Below the pieces are notes generated by a model that was given only the letters and a program-made list of their open reading frames with translations, ran no database searches and was not told the DNA's origin. Source: Thermomucor indicae-seudaticae (lineage: Eukaryota; Mucoromycota; Mucoromycetes; Mucorales; Lichtheimiaceae). From it: a stretch of DNA of 45,960 nucleotides. Position 1 is the first letter of the stretch. Each line of letters begins with the position of its first letter. The stretch lies in NCBI GenBank assembly GCA_000787465.1, contig JSYX01000264.1, positions 1-45,960 of the forward strand, in the 5' to 3' direction. Positions 11,001 to 22,245 of the stretch are shown in pieces. Position numbers and translations under genes: made by a program.

Positions 11001-12398
11001 GATCATCGTCGTTGCTCTCTTCATAGACAGCCGCGATATCTGTTGTGTGCGTGCGCTCAGTACATAAAGTCACCCCTATTCCTTCATTATTAATACACCA
11101 ACGCACCTGTGCTTGGCGGAATCATACTGTTGATAGCCGTCATGACGCTCGTGAAAAGCAAAACCAACTTTTCGTGATATTGTGCCTCCACCTTGAGTCC
11201 ACCAATTTCTGTCATACATTTCAGAGTAACGTTTCGGAATTGAGGGACTTCGAAAAACTGGGGCGCGCTCATATCAGTAAAACTCAACTTGCGTTGGTCA
11301 GGCGCAAATACATACTCTGGTCCGAAGTGTCTCGATCAGATCCGTTTCGAAAATGTAACCAAGCGGAATCCAATTCAGGAAGCGCAGTAACGTCTCGAGT
11401 GTCGCTTTAATCAAGCTCGGTTTCTGTGCCTTGTCCAGTACTTCTTTGCATAAATTATAGATTTCCGAAAACTCGCGCCACATTTGATCCTTTAAATTCG
11501 ATGCCTTTAGCTGAGTCATTTGTTCCGCTGAATAATCAAAGATTTCCTCGCTTTTTTGTTCCACATATGATTAGCCAAAAAGGAAAGCCGCAGAAGGATT
11601 GTTGGCGCGAGCTTACCTCAGGAGTTTTAGAATAACCATGTTGTTCTCGCAGAGTGAAAGATTCGATTTGCTGGAGGCCACAATTTCTGGAATAAAAGAT
11701 GGCCAGTTTCTCGGCCATTCTTGTTTAAGGATCTGCACAGTTCGGATACGTGAATAAAAGCCCATCTGTCGACAAAGAAAAATTCCATCCAATTGATGAT
11801 TACCTGAACAAGAACCATGTTCAGCTTGTTGAGGTACGTGCGTTCACTCGTAAGCGATGTTTCGTCTGAAGATACTTTGACGATCACATTTACAATGAAA
11901 TATCGGATAGCTGCAAGCTTATCTCAATATCCTTCCGTTCTCTTTTTTCTTTTTAATCCAATAATCGCAAATACCGTTTCGACTTTCCGGGACAAGTGTA
12001 TTCCATCTCGTCTGTATGAATTTCTCAAGAATCTGCAACGCGATAAACTGAAAGGCAAAGCGAGATTCAGTACACCGGTGCAATACGACGCGCTCATTGA
12101 AAAAAAGAACGAACAGACCTTGGTCTGAGGCACAGTCGACCGTTCGAGAATGCCGTCTACTCTGGTCCAGGCTTCTTCATGATCTTGAAACTGCGTCAGC
12201 AATTGTTGTGCAATTTGTTGCTAAAGAAAAGCATGGAAAGAAAAGATTAATGACAAGAAACTACAATGAGGAACAGGTCGTTTCCCGACTACTGCGTATA
12301 CGTACGTCATTGCCTGTGCCTCGGTAGAAAGTCAGGACCACCTGATCCAGTAAAGAAACGTCCAGCTCCTTGCTAAAGTCTAAAATGCTTTCAGCCAT
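8071..12398 (-). CDS. CRM1: Exportin-1 / CRM1 nuclear export receptor
   Basis: Karyopherin that exports leucine-rich NES cargo with Ran-GTP. Eighteen exons: 12398-12306, 12220-12119, 12047-11975, 11910-11804, 11732-11617, 11550-11316, 11257-11107, 11039-10942, 10873-10751, 10682-10497, 10434-10273, 10209-9772, 9717-9613, 9546-9103, 9049-8902, 8845-8615, 8555-8384, 8323-8071. All introns are GT-AG. The sum is 1,078 residues, as expected for CRM1. The N-terminus ([19 protein letters not shown]), the HEAT-repeat body, and the cargo-groove segment ([19 protein letters not shown], then [18 protein letters not shown]) are highly conserved. Cys527 sits at the position alkylated by leptomycin B in CRM1 of animals and fission yeast, so the protein is predicted to be sensitive. 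The C-terminus ends in the usual acidic tail MDEDEAL. It converges with the CorA gene (255 bp between stops). Confidence 0.98.
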
Positions 12399-13091
12399 GG
12401 TGCGAACGCTTGGTTGACAAGAAAAAGAAGCTTTTTTCGCGCCAGCGCATTGGTGGTTCTCTTGGAATCAGGCGTGGAGCCGAAATCGAGCTGCACAGTC
12501 ACAATGACGTTCCTCAATATTCACTCAACCATAAGCATCTTTGCAATGCAATCAAGACGTTAGAGACGCTTTCATCAAGGTTGCGAAGATTTGCGAATGA
12601 GACGCCAAGAGTAATAATTTAATCAACCTTAGTGGAGCATTTGAATAAAAAGGAGCACACAACTTGAAAGTGCTAAAGAAGCGTGTGTTTCAGACAAATG
12701 CCATTGAATCGCTGAAGGCACGAAAAGGGGTGCAAGTCGTTTAACAAGACATCTTGGCAAAAACTGTGTCTTTATCGACGGGTTCAGACCTGCATATGAT
12801 ATGGCATGATCAATGCAATGAATGCCCGCCAAGATCTCCGTGCCAACTCGGAAAGGCATGCCGCTGACGGTTCTTGACACCATATGACACAAACGATTCT
12901 TCGTGTCCTTATTCAGATATCGAGATGCGGGTACAGGAAGCTACTGTTAATCAATAATTAAACACGATATACATTGGGGCAAAGTGATATTCTTTCAACC
13001 TGAGAAAAGAAGGGCCTGTGCATTTCCAACAACGTAGTCGTTTTTTATTGTTCGTATATGATACAAAAATGAAATAAGAACATCTTGCTGG
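12399..13091. other. Spacer: CRM1 promoter and 3' flank of the Lgl-family gene
   Basis: Both neighbours are on the minus strand, so this should hold the CRM1 promoter and the terminator of the upstream gene. Short open frames occur on both strands, but none resembles a known protein. Confidence 0.4.
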
Positions 13092-16000
13092 TTAGAATTC
13101 CCACCACTTCTTTTTCGCTTGTCGTTCATTATAATCACGCACAGCTTGCAAAAAGTCACTTGAAGCCTTGTTCATATCTTCAAATTTGGCTTCCAGTTGG
13201 CTCAGCTTTTCTCCTCTTTCATTCATCTTTTGGCCAAGTTCTTGGAATACACCACTGATCATACCACCTTCATCACCACCACCACCACTGCTGCTGCTGC
13301 TTGTACCCGCTGCTGCTTTCGCGCCTGAAAGCAATTCCTTCCTTTTACTATCAGTTTGATCTTGACGCGGTTGTTGTTGTTGTTGTTGTTTGCCCACTAT
13401 GTATCCGTTGAGGAACTTGTTGCTCTCACCGGTCCAGTCTAACATGTATACTTACACAGAGTATCCAGCTCAGTGACAGTGAGAGGCCCCTTTTGGAAGG
13501 CACTTTGCACCGTGTCCAGCCACGACCTTTTAGCTTGTGTTGATGACTCTACTACAGTAGGACGTGCGGGTATGACAGTTTGATTGGTATGTAGAATCAC
13601 ATTTTCTCCACATGGACTATGTTATGGCAGGATATGTTAGCAACCATATCGGTCTCTTATTAGCACTCCTATACATATACACTGACATGTTGTTTTGAAG
13701 CAGGATCAAATACTGCTCCAGCTCGCAATCGCCTGTCCAGACCACAATACGACCGTCTTCGCTTAAAGATACATTATTGTTGTCCAACTTGTTCATGGTA
13801 ACGCGATCTGGCGGCAGGACGACTTGGGCAAAGGGTATGAGATTGGGTAACGAATACAGGATGATGTGTCCATTATTAAGCAGAACAGCCAAACATGCAC
13901 CGCCTAATAATTATTAAGAGTGCATGCAAAATTGTGAATATCCTCAAATCAGCCAAGCGCGTTATGATCATTTACCTTGATCTCCTTTCATCACTCGACT
14001 GTTCACAATAATAAAATCTTGATGATCTCCTTCGATCCGTGCGTGAAATAAACGGACATTGTATCCAGCCAAAACAACGCTGATCGAGACTTTAGTGACA
14101 ATCAGCAGAAATTGTGGATTCGCTTGTGGTTTGTATTCCCAACGTGATCGTTGTTGTTCAGAGCTTGCTGCTGAGAAAAGTTCGCTAGGTTCCTCTGTAG
14201 TAGTAGTAGCAGTAGACAAAGGTGGAACCGGTTCCCGAGTGTCTCGGCTACTACTATTACTACTAGACTTTGAGAACTTGCGCGTGGTCTTGCGTAAAAG
14301 TCCAAATGCCTTGCTGCTATTATTCTGATCAGTGTTGTCCTTTGCTTTAGTAGTAGTGGATTCTGAGGACTTTCGGCCCGCAACTAGCTCCTGATCACCA
14401 CATTCAGGACTAGTAGTAGTAGCTTTAGAATGTTCGTCCTCTGTGGCTGCTTCAGTCTTCTCCATCACATTGTCTGCCCCGATCATGTGGATCGCTATCA
14501 CTGGAGAATCCGTATGAGGTGATATAACCGTTGGCTTGCCTGTGCCCGAATTATCCAATGGATACTGAATAACTGAGCCATTGTCAGCCCCGAGATACAG
14601 CTGTTTCGATACCACCAGTCCTATATCAATCAAGAAGCCTTATTAGTAAGTAACCGTTGCAAGCTCCTTCGTTTATAACAATAGGACTTACGGTTTTGTG
14701 GAGAGTAAGTTTCAAGTATTGACAGACAAGTAACAGACATTTCTGTGTTTTCCGCATTATCGTCGACAGCCGAGGCCGTATCAATATTCACGTTACGCTC
14801 TAATCAGATAGATAATTGATGGTTTATCCTTATTCTTTCTCCAAACTGCAACCACCTAGAGTATACAAATACCTGTTATGCTTTGTTGGAAAATAATCTC
14901 CCCAGATACCATATCGACAATGTATATATCGTCGTCAGCCGTACAGATTGCTAAGCTTATGAAATGTTCATTGAGCTTTCTCAGAGGCCTCTTCTATCCG
15001 TCTCTCTCTCAAGTGCAAAAGAAATAACCTACCTTCCTTGGTCAGTAAACGTCATATGCTTGACAGTAGTGGAGGACTCCAGCGTTATCATCAGTCTTGC
15101 TTTGAACCCTGATTCGGTCTGCTTGGGATTAAGAAGTTTTATCTGTATACGGCTGGTTTTCTCTTGACTTGTTTCCTTATCAAATGGTGGTTCATTCTTC
15201 TTCAGACTGTCTTCTGATGTAGTATCTGCAGGGTACGTTTCCGTTGCTTCTTCGTGACCGTTGCTTTCCAATGGCGCTTCTCCTTCTCGCTCAAGTGTAT
15301 CCATGTCACGGAGTAGTTCGGATATCTCTTTCAGTGTGTTATCGCAACTGGAAATGAATGGATCATCGGGATTTTCATCCGCCGGGTGCGAGTAAAAGTA
15401 GTGAAGTATTTGGCCGTTATCGAACGCAACTGCAACCGTCCCAAAAGTCTTGTCGAATACAATATGAGTTATCTTTATGGCCGGCTTTTCAAGATTGTTG
15501 TCGTCACAATAGTGTATGGTGAGATGAGTCAACGGCCGAAGTCCGGTAAACGAAGCGTCCCAGAAGCGAATGGTACAGCCGTCATGGTGTGAAGCAGTAA
15601 TGAGCAAGTCGTTCGAGGGTATTCGGTATATGTGACCACTGGCAGCAGCGCCGCCTGTGAGTGGCAAGTGATGTGTCGTGGAAGAACTACTACTACTTGG
15701 GTATGTGACTAGATGCTGGAATACATTGTGCGATAGCTGCGGGATATGGAAAGCCTGGGACACACACGGATCCAGAAACTGCAAGGCTGGTGGAAGCATC
15801 AACCCAGGGTATCCGTGGTCAAGTCCGTAAGCCCGTAACGCATTATCGCATCCGACCGTCAAAATACCCACAGGACTGCGCATGTACGGATAATAATGAC
15901 TACTGCTGAGGAGGATAAAATCAGCCACTTCCACTGGTGTCGCCAGAATGCTTTGCTTCCGGACTTCAGAATCGCCGAATTCAAGCACATGTAAACCTTC

Positions 16001-17146
16001 AATACCGGGCAAATCGGATCCTCCAGCAACAATCAAATAGGATCTACCGCCGTCATCAGTGTACCAGGCAAGGTGATAGATAGGTGGAGTACAGGATTCT
16101 CCTTCTTCTGCTTCCGCTGCTGTATGGAGCACTCGTCTTGACATGATCGGACGATGTTCATGCCGAATATCCCAAAAAAGCAGAACACCATCATCGTATC
16201 CTGCCACGAACCGGTTTCCACACGGACTCCAAGCCATACATGTCAATTCACGACTACCGTTGCCAGAGGGAGTAACAAAGACACGCTTCGCACAACGATC
16301 ACGCATGCTCCACAAAAACACAGCCGCTCCATAACCGATCAAGACCAGATCGAGATCCTTGGGATGCGTCTGAATGGACACCACAACGCTGATGCACTTG
16401 TTACTACTATCCTTCCTGTTGTTTCCTGCTGCTGCCGGTAGATACTCCAAAACGAGATTGGGTATACCGTACGATTCCGAGAACGATCCATTCTCCATAT
16501 CAAAAATATCCACATTGCCGTCCGCGAATCCGACAAAGAGCCAGTCAGTGCCGGTGCAGTAATTGATGCAGGTGACGATGGAAGGCGTCGTGACAGCGTG
16601 GCGTGCTCGTTTCGTCCTGAGGTCATACGTCGTTATCACGTTCTTTCTGTCAACCACAGTCAACAGAGGGTATCCGATTTTGAACTGCATGTATTTGATG
16701 GCTGCCACAGGTTCCCTGAGCTGGATGGCCGCTGAAATGCCCTTGCCGAATATACGTATATACGCGTTCTGTCCTCCACCTAAAAGAGCATGTCTGTCAG
16801 AAAAAGGAGGTCCTTTGTTAACAACCGATGCAGCTGATTTTACCATACCCACTGCCAAAAGCCCTGCCACTGGATCAAAGGCAACGGCTGCAATGCCACC
16901 TGGCATCCCATACGTCGACAACTACAAATTCCCCCCAGAGTTTGAACACCCTGTCAGCGACCCATTTACGGTCTTTCTCCCTCTCTCTTTTTTTCCCCAT
17001 GCCACCTTGAGTAGTCCGACATTCGCAGCATCGATTGAATCAGATAAGGATCGTTCAAGTCGTTTGTCCTTGGCCAGAATCGCGCGCCCTACGACATTCT
17101 CCTTGGCTTTCTGCGCATAACCTGAGAGCTTATCAAAGATGGTCAT
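13092..17146 (-). CDS. Lethal giant larvae / tomosyn / Sro7-family protein
   Basis: Regulates SNARE-driven exocytosis and polarity by binding t-SNAREs (Sec9-like) and Rab/Sec4. Nine exons: 17146-17006, 16921-16849, 16779-15033, 14955-14873, 14799-14692, 14620-13976, 13903-13687, 13616-13456, 13396-13092, giving 1,159 residues. The ATG at 17146 is chosen over an in-frame GTG 12 bases upstream. WD40 propeller repeats fill the first ~640 residues (GIAAVAFDPVAGLLAVG, IRIFGKG, LTCMAWSPCGNRFVAGYDDG). A Ser/Thr-rich insert lies at about 14400-14200. The C-terminal ~60 residues form an R-SNARE-like coiled coil (FQELGQKMNERGEKLSQLEA) after a Gln run and a Gly/Ser linker, ending KKWWEF. This tail resembles tomosyn, whereas yeast Sro7 lacks a clear one. 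Intron 2 (16780-16848, 69 nt) is stop-free and a multiple of three, so its retention would add 23 residues. Confidence 0.9.
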
Positions 17147-17855
17147 GGCAAACTGCACAGCAAACGCGAGGAAAAAAGCTGCTGCAGGTGGAAGAGGAAC
17201 TTGATTCCGCGTTGTTATTGGCCCGACACGTGATCCGACCCATTGGCATGAAACCGCGTTGGTTGCATAACTCTCTCTACACCATCCACTTAACCTCGTG
17301 GGATAGTTTAAAAAAAACGTCTGGTGGACACTTAGAAACTTGGACTAATGGACTCGTTGTAATTGTGCGTACGCCACACCATCGTACGTAGCAATAGGTA
17401 TTCCCTCAAAGACTTGCGCCTTTTTGCCAAGTACTTCCTGGCACACGACGTAAGAAAGAGTAACTGGGAGACGATGTGGAAAAATGTCCTAACAGGACGG
17501 ACTTCAAAAGAAAACGCTCACGGAGGTGCTTAAAAAATGTCCCTTTGCAGAAGAATTACTGGACTTCTTGTCTTTCCATCTCTCACCTTGTTTCAAGTTG
17601 CCTCTAACGTTATTAAAGTGTTCAGAGAACGAATAAGGGAGAACTGTATGTATTGGTTTCAATGCTCGAACATTGAATCTGGGCTAAAAATATGAAACAA
17701 TTAATAGATAAGATGGATCGATGAAAGCACCTTGAAAAGGATGGGACAGGAATATATATAAGTTGGATATGCACTGTTTTCCAGCGGACTCTCTCTCTGT
17801 CCTCGAATATGTGGAGACCAGTCTTTTTTTCTTTTCTCTAAGGTGACGATAATGA
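17147..17855. other. Spacer between OSBP-family and Lgl-family genes
   Basis: Both flanking genes are on the minus strand, so this contains the Lgl-family promoter and the OSBP 3' flank. A CCATTGG (inverted CCAAT) lies near 17239. No gene is recognised. Confidence 0.4.
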
Positions 17856-19409
17856 TTATGATGATGAAGAAGAAGACGACGCAGCCAAGCTTTCGCATTC
17901 CTTGTACAGCCAACCAGATTCAGCACCCATCGTGTCCACAAACTTGCTGTCTACCTTGGCAAGAATCTTGTCCCGCAGATCGCCATAGATCTGCTCTCCA
18001 GTCTTCGCCACAAAATAGGCCGGTGTCCAGGTCTCGTTTTTCTCTGCGCGTTCTTTGCGAAGCGCCCGTTGCTCGTTCTCGATCGCTGATTTTTTGCTGG
18101 ACGCAGTCATATAGTCGCCCACCTTGAGCGCTTCGGCTACTTCGTGCCATACTCGACGGGATTCCAATGGACCCTGCTCATCGATACTTGCCACTTTGGG
18201 TTCCGGCTTTTCTAGCGTAGTCAGGTCCAAGAACGGAGACGGGCTGCTTTCGTTATGCTTGATGATAGTAGACTTGGCAGTCCACTGGCCCTCAATCACG
18301 GTCGGTCCAGCAAGAAGCGTGTCGTGCGTCACCGTTGCCTTGAAGTGATGTAATTCTCCGGAAATCCAGCCCTTGGTCGTGTACTCGATGGACGCGAAGA
18401 ATCCACTTGATGACTGTACATAAGAGTTGCCGTACAATTCGACATAGGGTGCTATTTTTCGACAGGCAAAAAAATACGTCTATAAGCGTCCTGCCCATTC
18501 TACCATTGCTGCAAAGGCTCTCCGTGGGGGGGCGGGGCAGGATGAAAAGCTTACCAGCATACCAAATGCCATTCACTGACAAGGAAGGCAACGTGAACAG
18601 ATAGGTTTCATCATGCTGCGTCAGTTTCAAAACACAGTAACCAATCTGATCCACCAGCATTTGCGTGCCGGAAAATCGCGTCTTTTGGCCGTCATGTCCA
18701 TTAACAATAATCCCAGCTTCCTTGTTTTCAATGTAGAAACCAGAGACGGGTGGATGATGAGATACTTGCTCGCACACGATCCGTGTGCCATTGTCCCAGG
18801 AACAAAAGAATTGTTCACCCAAGATTGGATTAAACGGTTTCTTTTCCCATTCGCCCTTGGGTACCCGGCTGGAGAACGATCCGTTGAGTGATGAAATGAA
18901 CCATTTGATCGCTGCATAAAACCGGTCTTCAGCACTATCAAATTTGCTGATTGTCGTCAACTATAAAGCCAAACCCTTTTAACCAGCGTCCTCCATTCCA
19001 TGATCATCCTTTCTTACCAGCTCAGGTTGATCAGCCCAAAAGGACCTACGAAAAGGAAAAATAAAGTTGTTAGCGTACATGGTGCGTCGTTGCTATAGCA
19101 TCCTTCCACATTAATTCCCATGATAACGGCGAAGGGCGCTTATCGCGGACACAGCCCACCCCCTAACGACATTAAAAACGCGTCTTTCTTTACCGGAAAC
19201 ACACGCCCAATGCTCTGCAAGACAAAAAGAAATGAAAGCGGCGCCACTTACGAGTACTCTAACAGAGAAATAGGAGCCAAAAGAAAGGACGGGCATGTCA
19301 AGCTAGAGAGATCGCCAGTAAACGATGCAAGTGTTTTCAAGAATGAGGAGAAGCTTCCTTGTTGGTCGGCAGGAATACTCTCAAGAGCAGAAGTTTCAGC
19401 GGTCGTCAT
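17856..19409 (-). CDS. Short oxysterol-binding protein (Osh4/Kes1-like ORP)
   Basis: Lipid-transfer protein exchanging sterol and PI4P between membranes. Four exons: 19409-19252, 19045-19018, 18960-18555, 18451-17856, giving 395 residues. It consists of the ORD lipid-binding domain alone, with no PH or ankyrin part, as in yeast Osh4/Kes1. The N-terminus has the expected lid-like segment before the LTCPSFLLAPISLLEYSSFW motif. KPFNPILGEQF lies at about 103-113 and the family fingerprint EQVSHHPP at 126-133. The strand NGIWYAAPYVELYGNSYV is completed across intron 3, which supports that junction. The C-terminus has the usual WHEVAEALKVGDY-like and KNETWTPAYF segments and ends in a Ser run encoded by TCTTCA/TCATCA repeats. 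Assignment to the ORP family is certain; orthology to Osh4 rather than another short ORP is inferred. Confidence 0.95.
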
Positions 19410-20080
19410 TGTCCGGATAGAGGCAAAAAGGGCTTAAGAAGAAGCAACAACAACAAAAGAAAAAGAGGTGCCTTGCTCACGCACGAACCCTCCCCTCAAT
19501 TTCCGTGCGCACTCTCATGGTTCGTGATTGGCTGACGAACGACGCATTCCCGCACTCGAAAAAAATTAGCCCATTATCACTTAATGATCGTCAGCAGGCA
19601 GATATCGCGTCCCGTAGAACGGCAACAAACATGACTTTGTCGTTTCGAAAATATATTTTTAGGCGTTACGGTTTTCAGCTAATGATGCCATGCATTATCC
19701 TTGTGGATATGTTCGTTTAGCATGCGATTACGGCGAAAATGGCATATGGCGCCGGAATTAGCGAACGCAACGCTTTAAGATATTCGATTAAGCATTTAGA
19801 GCTTTCTCGGAAAAGTTATATAGTGTCCTTGGCCACGGGAAAACTAAGATTGCTTTGGCGCATATACACGCGGAAACTGGACTATCGACAATGGTCCATA
19901 ACAAGAGCTTCACTTGTTGTCAACAATCGAACCCTGTCCCTTATCGCGCAAAGAAATGACGACCCTATGTAAAGCTAATGTGCTATAGGGTTCGCAAGTT
20001 ACTGATACAGAACGTTATAGACTCCTTGATTTAATACAGAACCGCCTTCTTTTCCACACAGTCAAATTTTTAGGAAGGTC
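19410..20080. promoter_or_regulatory. Divergent intergenic region (OSBP / DUF4211 protein)
   Basis: The two flanking start codons point away from each other with 671 bp between them, so both promoters should lie here. ATTGG (CCAAT box on the minus strand) occurs at about 19527, in a tgattggctgacg context. Two short open frames (about 19505-19720 and 19739-19972) show no recognisable content. Confidence 0.35.
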
Positions 20081-21905
20081 ATGAGTGTCAATCGACTAAA
20101 GCAGACTCCATTGACCGCTTTCTTTCAGCAACGAGCAGAGGCAGCCGAGCCGAATCCCACTGGGTAAGATCCCAATGCGCCAAGTACCCGCGGAAGATTC
20201 AATCTGATTGTACGGCTTTATAGATCCGAGGACAATCCCGTTTTGATCACGACTGATAATAAACTCGACATTAAAAGTGAAGTCCCCAGAGATCAAACAG
20301 ATGACGACGATGACGATGTCGTTAATATTAGAGGACGGCGCTCACGCAAGCACAAAACGATCCGCGACGATGACGACTCGTCTTCCTCTTTGGAACAACC
20401 ACAGCCTGCCAAAAAGCACCGCCAACGTACTGCACACATGACGATTGGAAGCGATAGCGAGGCAGAAGAAGACGACGAAACGCCTGGCAAAAAGAAGTCC
20501 CGACGCCTTGTTCGGAGAGACGAGGAAGAAGACGATCAAGAAGATTTGGACTTTCTTGACGAAAACGGTAAAAGCAATGCATAATCGTTTCGTGATCCAA
20601 AAAGCTCATACTAATATGGATTGACTTGACCTGTCAAAAAACAGACGTGTATGAAAACCGGACGCGTGGCCAGAAGCAGTCGCAGTTTAGCATTGCCTTG
20701 GAAAGATTGAAAGGTCGGTTAAGGCAAAAAGACGAAAGTTACCGCGATGATCATACTGACGTAAACAAAACCGCCCCCTTACCCTTAACAGACCGTAAAC
20801 ATCGGATGGAATTCGGAGGTTCCGAAGGCCCTTTGGACAGATATCGCAGTGACTTCGATACAGACAATGAAGAAGATAGTGATGAAGAGCAAGACGAAGA
20901 TGACGATTTTGTAGTAGCTGATGACATTATTGATGGCGTCAAGGTTTCGCCAGACACACTAGTGGATATTGTGGATCAAGAAACTAGTGCACTCCCAGGT
21001 ACTTGAAGACAAAGAATGAAGAAACAAGGTGCTTCCGTGCTGACGTTTCCAAAATTAGCCGAATTTAGTGCAGCACGGATGCAACGCCTGTCCGCAAATT
21101 TCAAAATCTATGTGGAGTATTTTGTTCATCTGAGTCAGGGCCATGAATCCGGAATTCAGAGTACGTAGATGAAACAGATGTATTGCAGTTTGTCTGATTA
21201 TGTTTATATGGAAAACAGCGGCCTATTTTCAAACGGCAGTCCAAGCTGTGGAGCGCCGGATCCGCGGGTATACAGACTCAGTGTTGTCAAGTGATGCATG
21301 GTTGCCACGTTTTAAGGTGAGTCAAATACGATAGGCCAAAAGTAACCCCTTTGAGATTGATCTTTAGTTTTTAGAAAGCCTTGGATCGATACCCTCAATG
21401 GCATCATCGGAACATAGCTAGCAATCTTGTATGTGAAGGGTGTCGACAGAACCGACCGTCGACGTGCGGTGTGGTACTTGCGGCAGAACCGGAAGAATCC
21501 GAAGTTGAGCCGAGGCAGCTGGAGTTCTCCTTAGGAAGCGAATGCTACAAACGCGCCAAAGTGTATCACAGATTGGTTCATTTTAGGTCACACACGTACA
21601 AACAAGTGCGCATTGAGACTGAGCGTATACGGAACGCCATGAACGACGCTGACCGAGGAGCCGAAGACCTACGGCTACCGGAGGAAATCATCAAAGAAAT
21701 GCACAACTCAGGATTTACACGAAAGGTAAGATTAATTGGTCCGTGTCACGTAAAAACATGCTCATCACCTTTCATGTTATCTTAGCTATATGAACAAGTG
21801 CGAAATCTCTTTAGCAAGGTGCGATTTTATTACATGGATAAGTCAAGACGGCATATGAGCGAATCCTCCTCGTCCGATGATGATGGCGAAGAATCAGAGT
21901 CATAG
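20081..21905 (+). CDS. DUF4211-domain nuclear protein with N-terminal PIP box
   Basis: Seven exons: 20081-20163, 20224-20567, 20645-20998, 21059-21160, 21219-21316, 21375-21725, 21786-21905, giving 483 residues. The extreme N-terminus reads MSVNRLKQTPLTAFFQQR. Residues 8-15 (QTPLTAFF) match the canonical PCNA-interacting consensus Q-x-x-(L/I/M)-x-x-F-F. A long acidic and basic, Ser/Asp/Glu-rich region follows with several NLS-like clusters (GRRSRKHK, GKKKSRRLVRR). The second half resembles the fungal DUF4211 domain: ALPAEFSAARMQRLSANFK, the helix VEYFVHLSQGHE, and a CEGCRQ Cys pair corresponding to the family's CxxC. It ends in an acidic Ser/Asp/Glu tail. Family recognition is from motif memory; the biochemical role is unknown. 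The PIP box suggests recruitment to replication or repair sites. Confidence 0.75.
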
Positions 21906-22245
21906 TCTTGTTTATATGCTCCTTTGATTGCTTTATAAGCGTTTGTCAAATTGTGCTGCATCGCTCGGGGCTTCATCCGTCTTGACGCCTGCTGAATGTT
22001 GCATTGCCTTGTCTCTGGAAGCTATTAAAGAACCTTTTTCCCCAATTGCTATTTTTCGCAAATTTCTCTTTTCTCGTATTTCTCCTATCTTTAAGAAATC
22101 ATCAATTGTAGTTTTATTGACCTAATAATTATCCTATATTGTCTTACAAATCCGCTTATTATCACCACTATTCATCCGCCAACTGTAGTATTTTAAACCA
22201 GTTTTTTCATTATTATTACGCGAAACGAACGTTTTCGAGTGCATT
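21906..22245. promoter_or_regulatory. Intergenic region, promoter of the Sel1-repeat gene
   Basis: AT-rich 340-bp spacer between two tandem plus-strand genes. It must contain the terminator of the first and the promoter of the second. TTATTATTACGCG-type sequence lies just upstream of the start codon. No other feature is seen. Confidence 0.4.
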
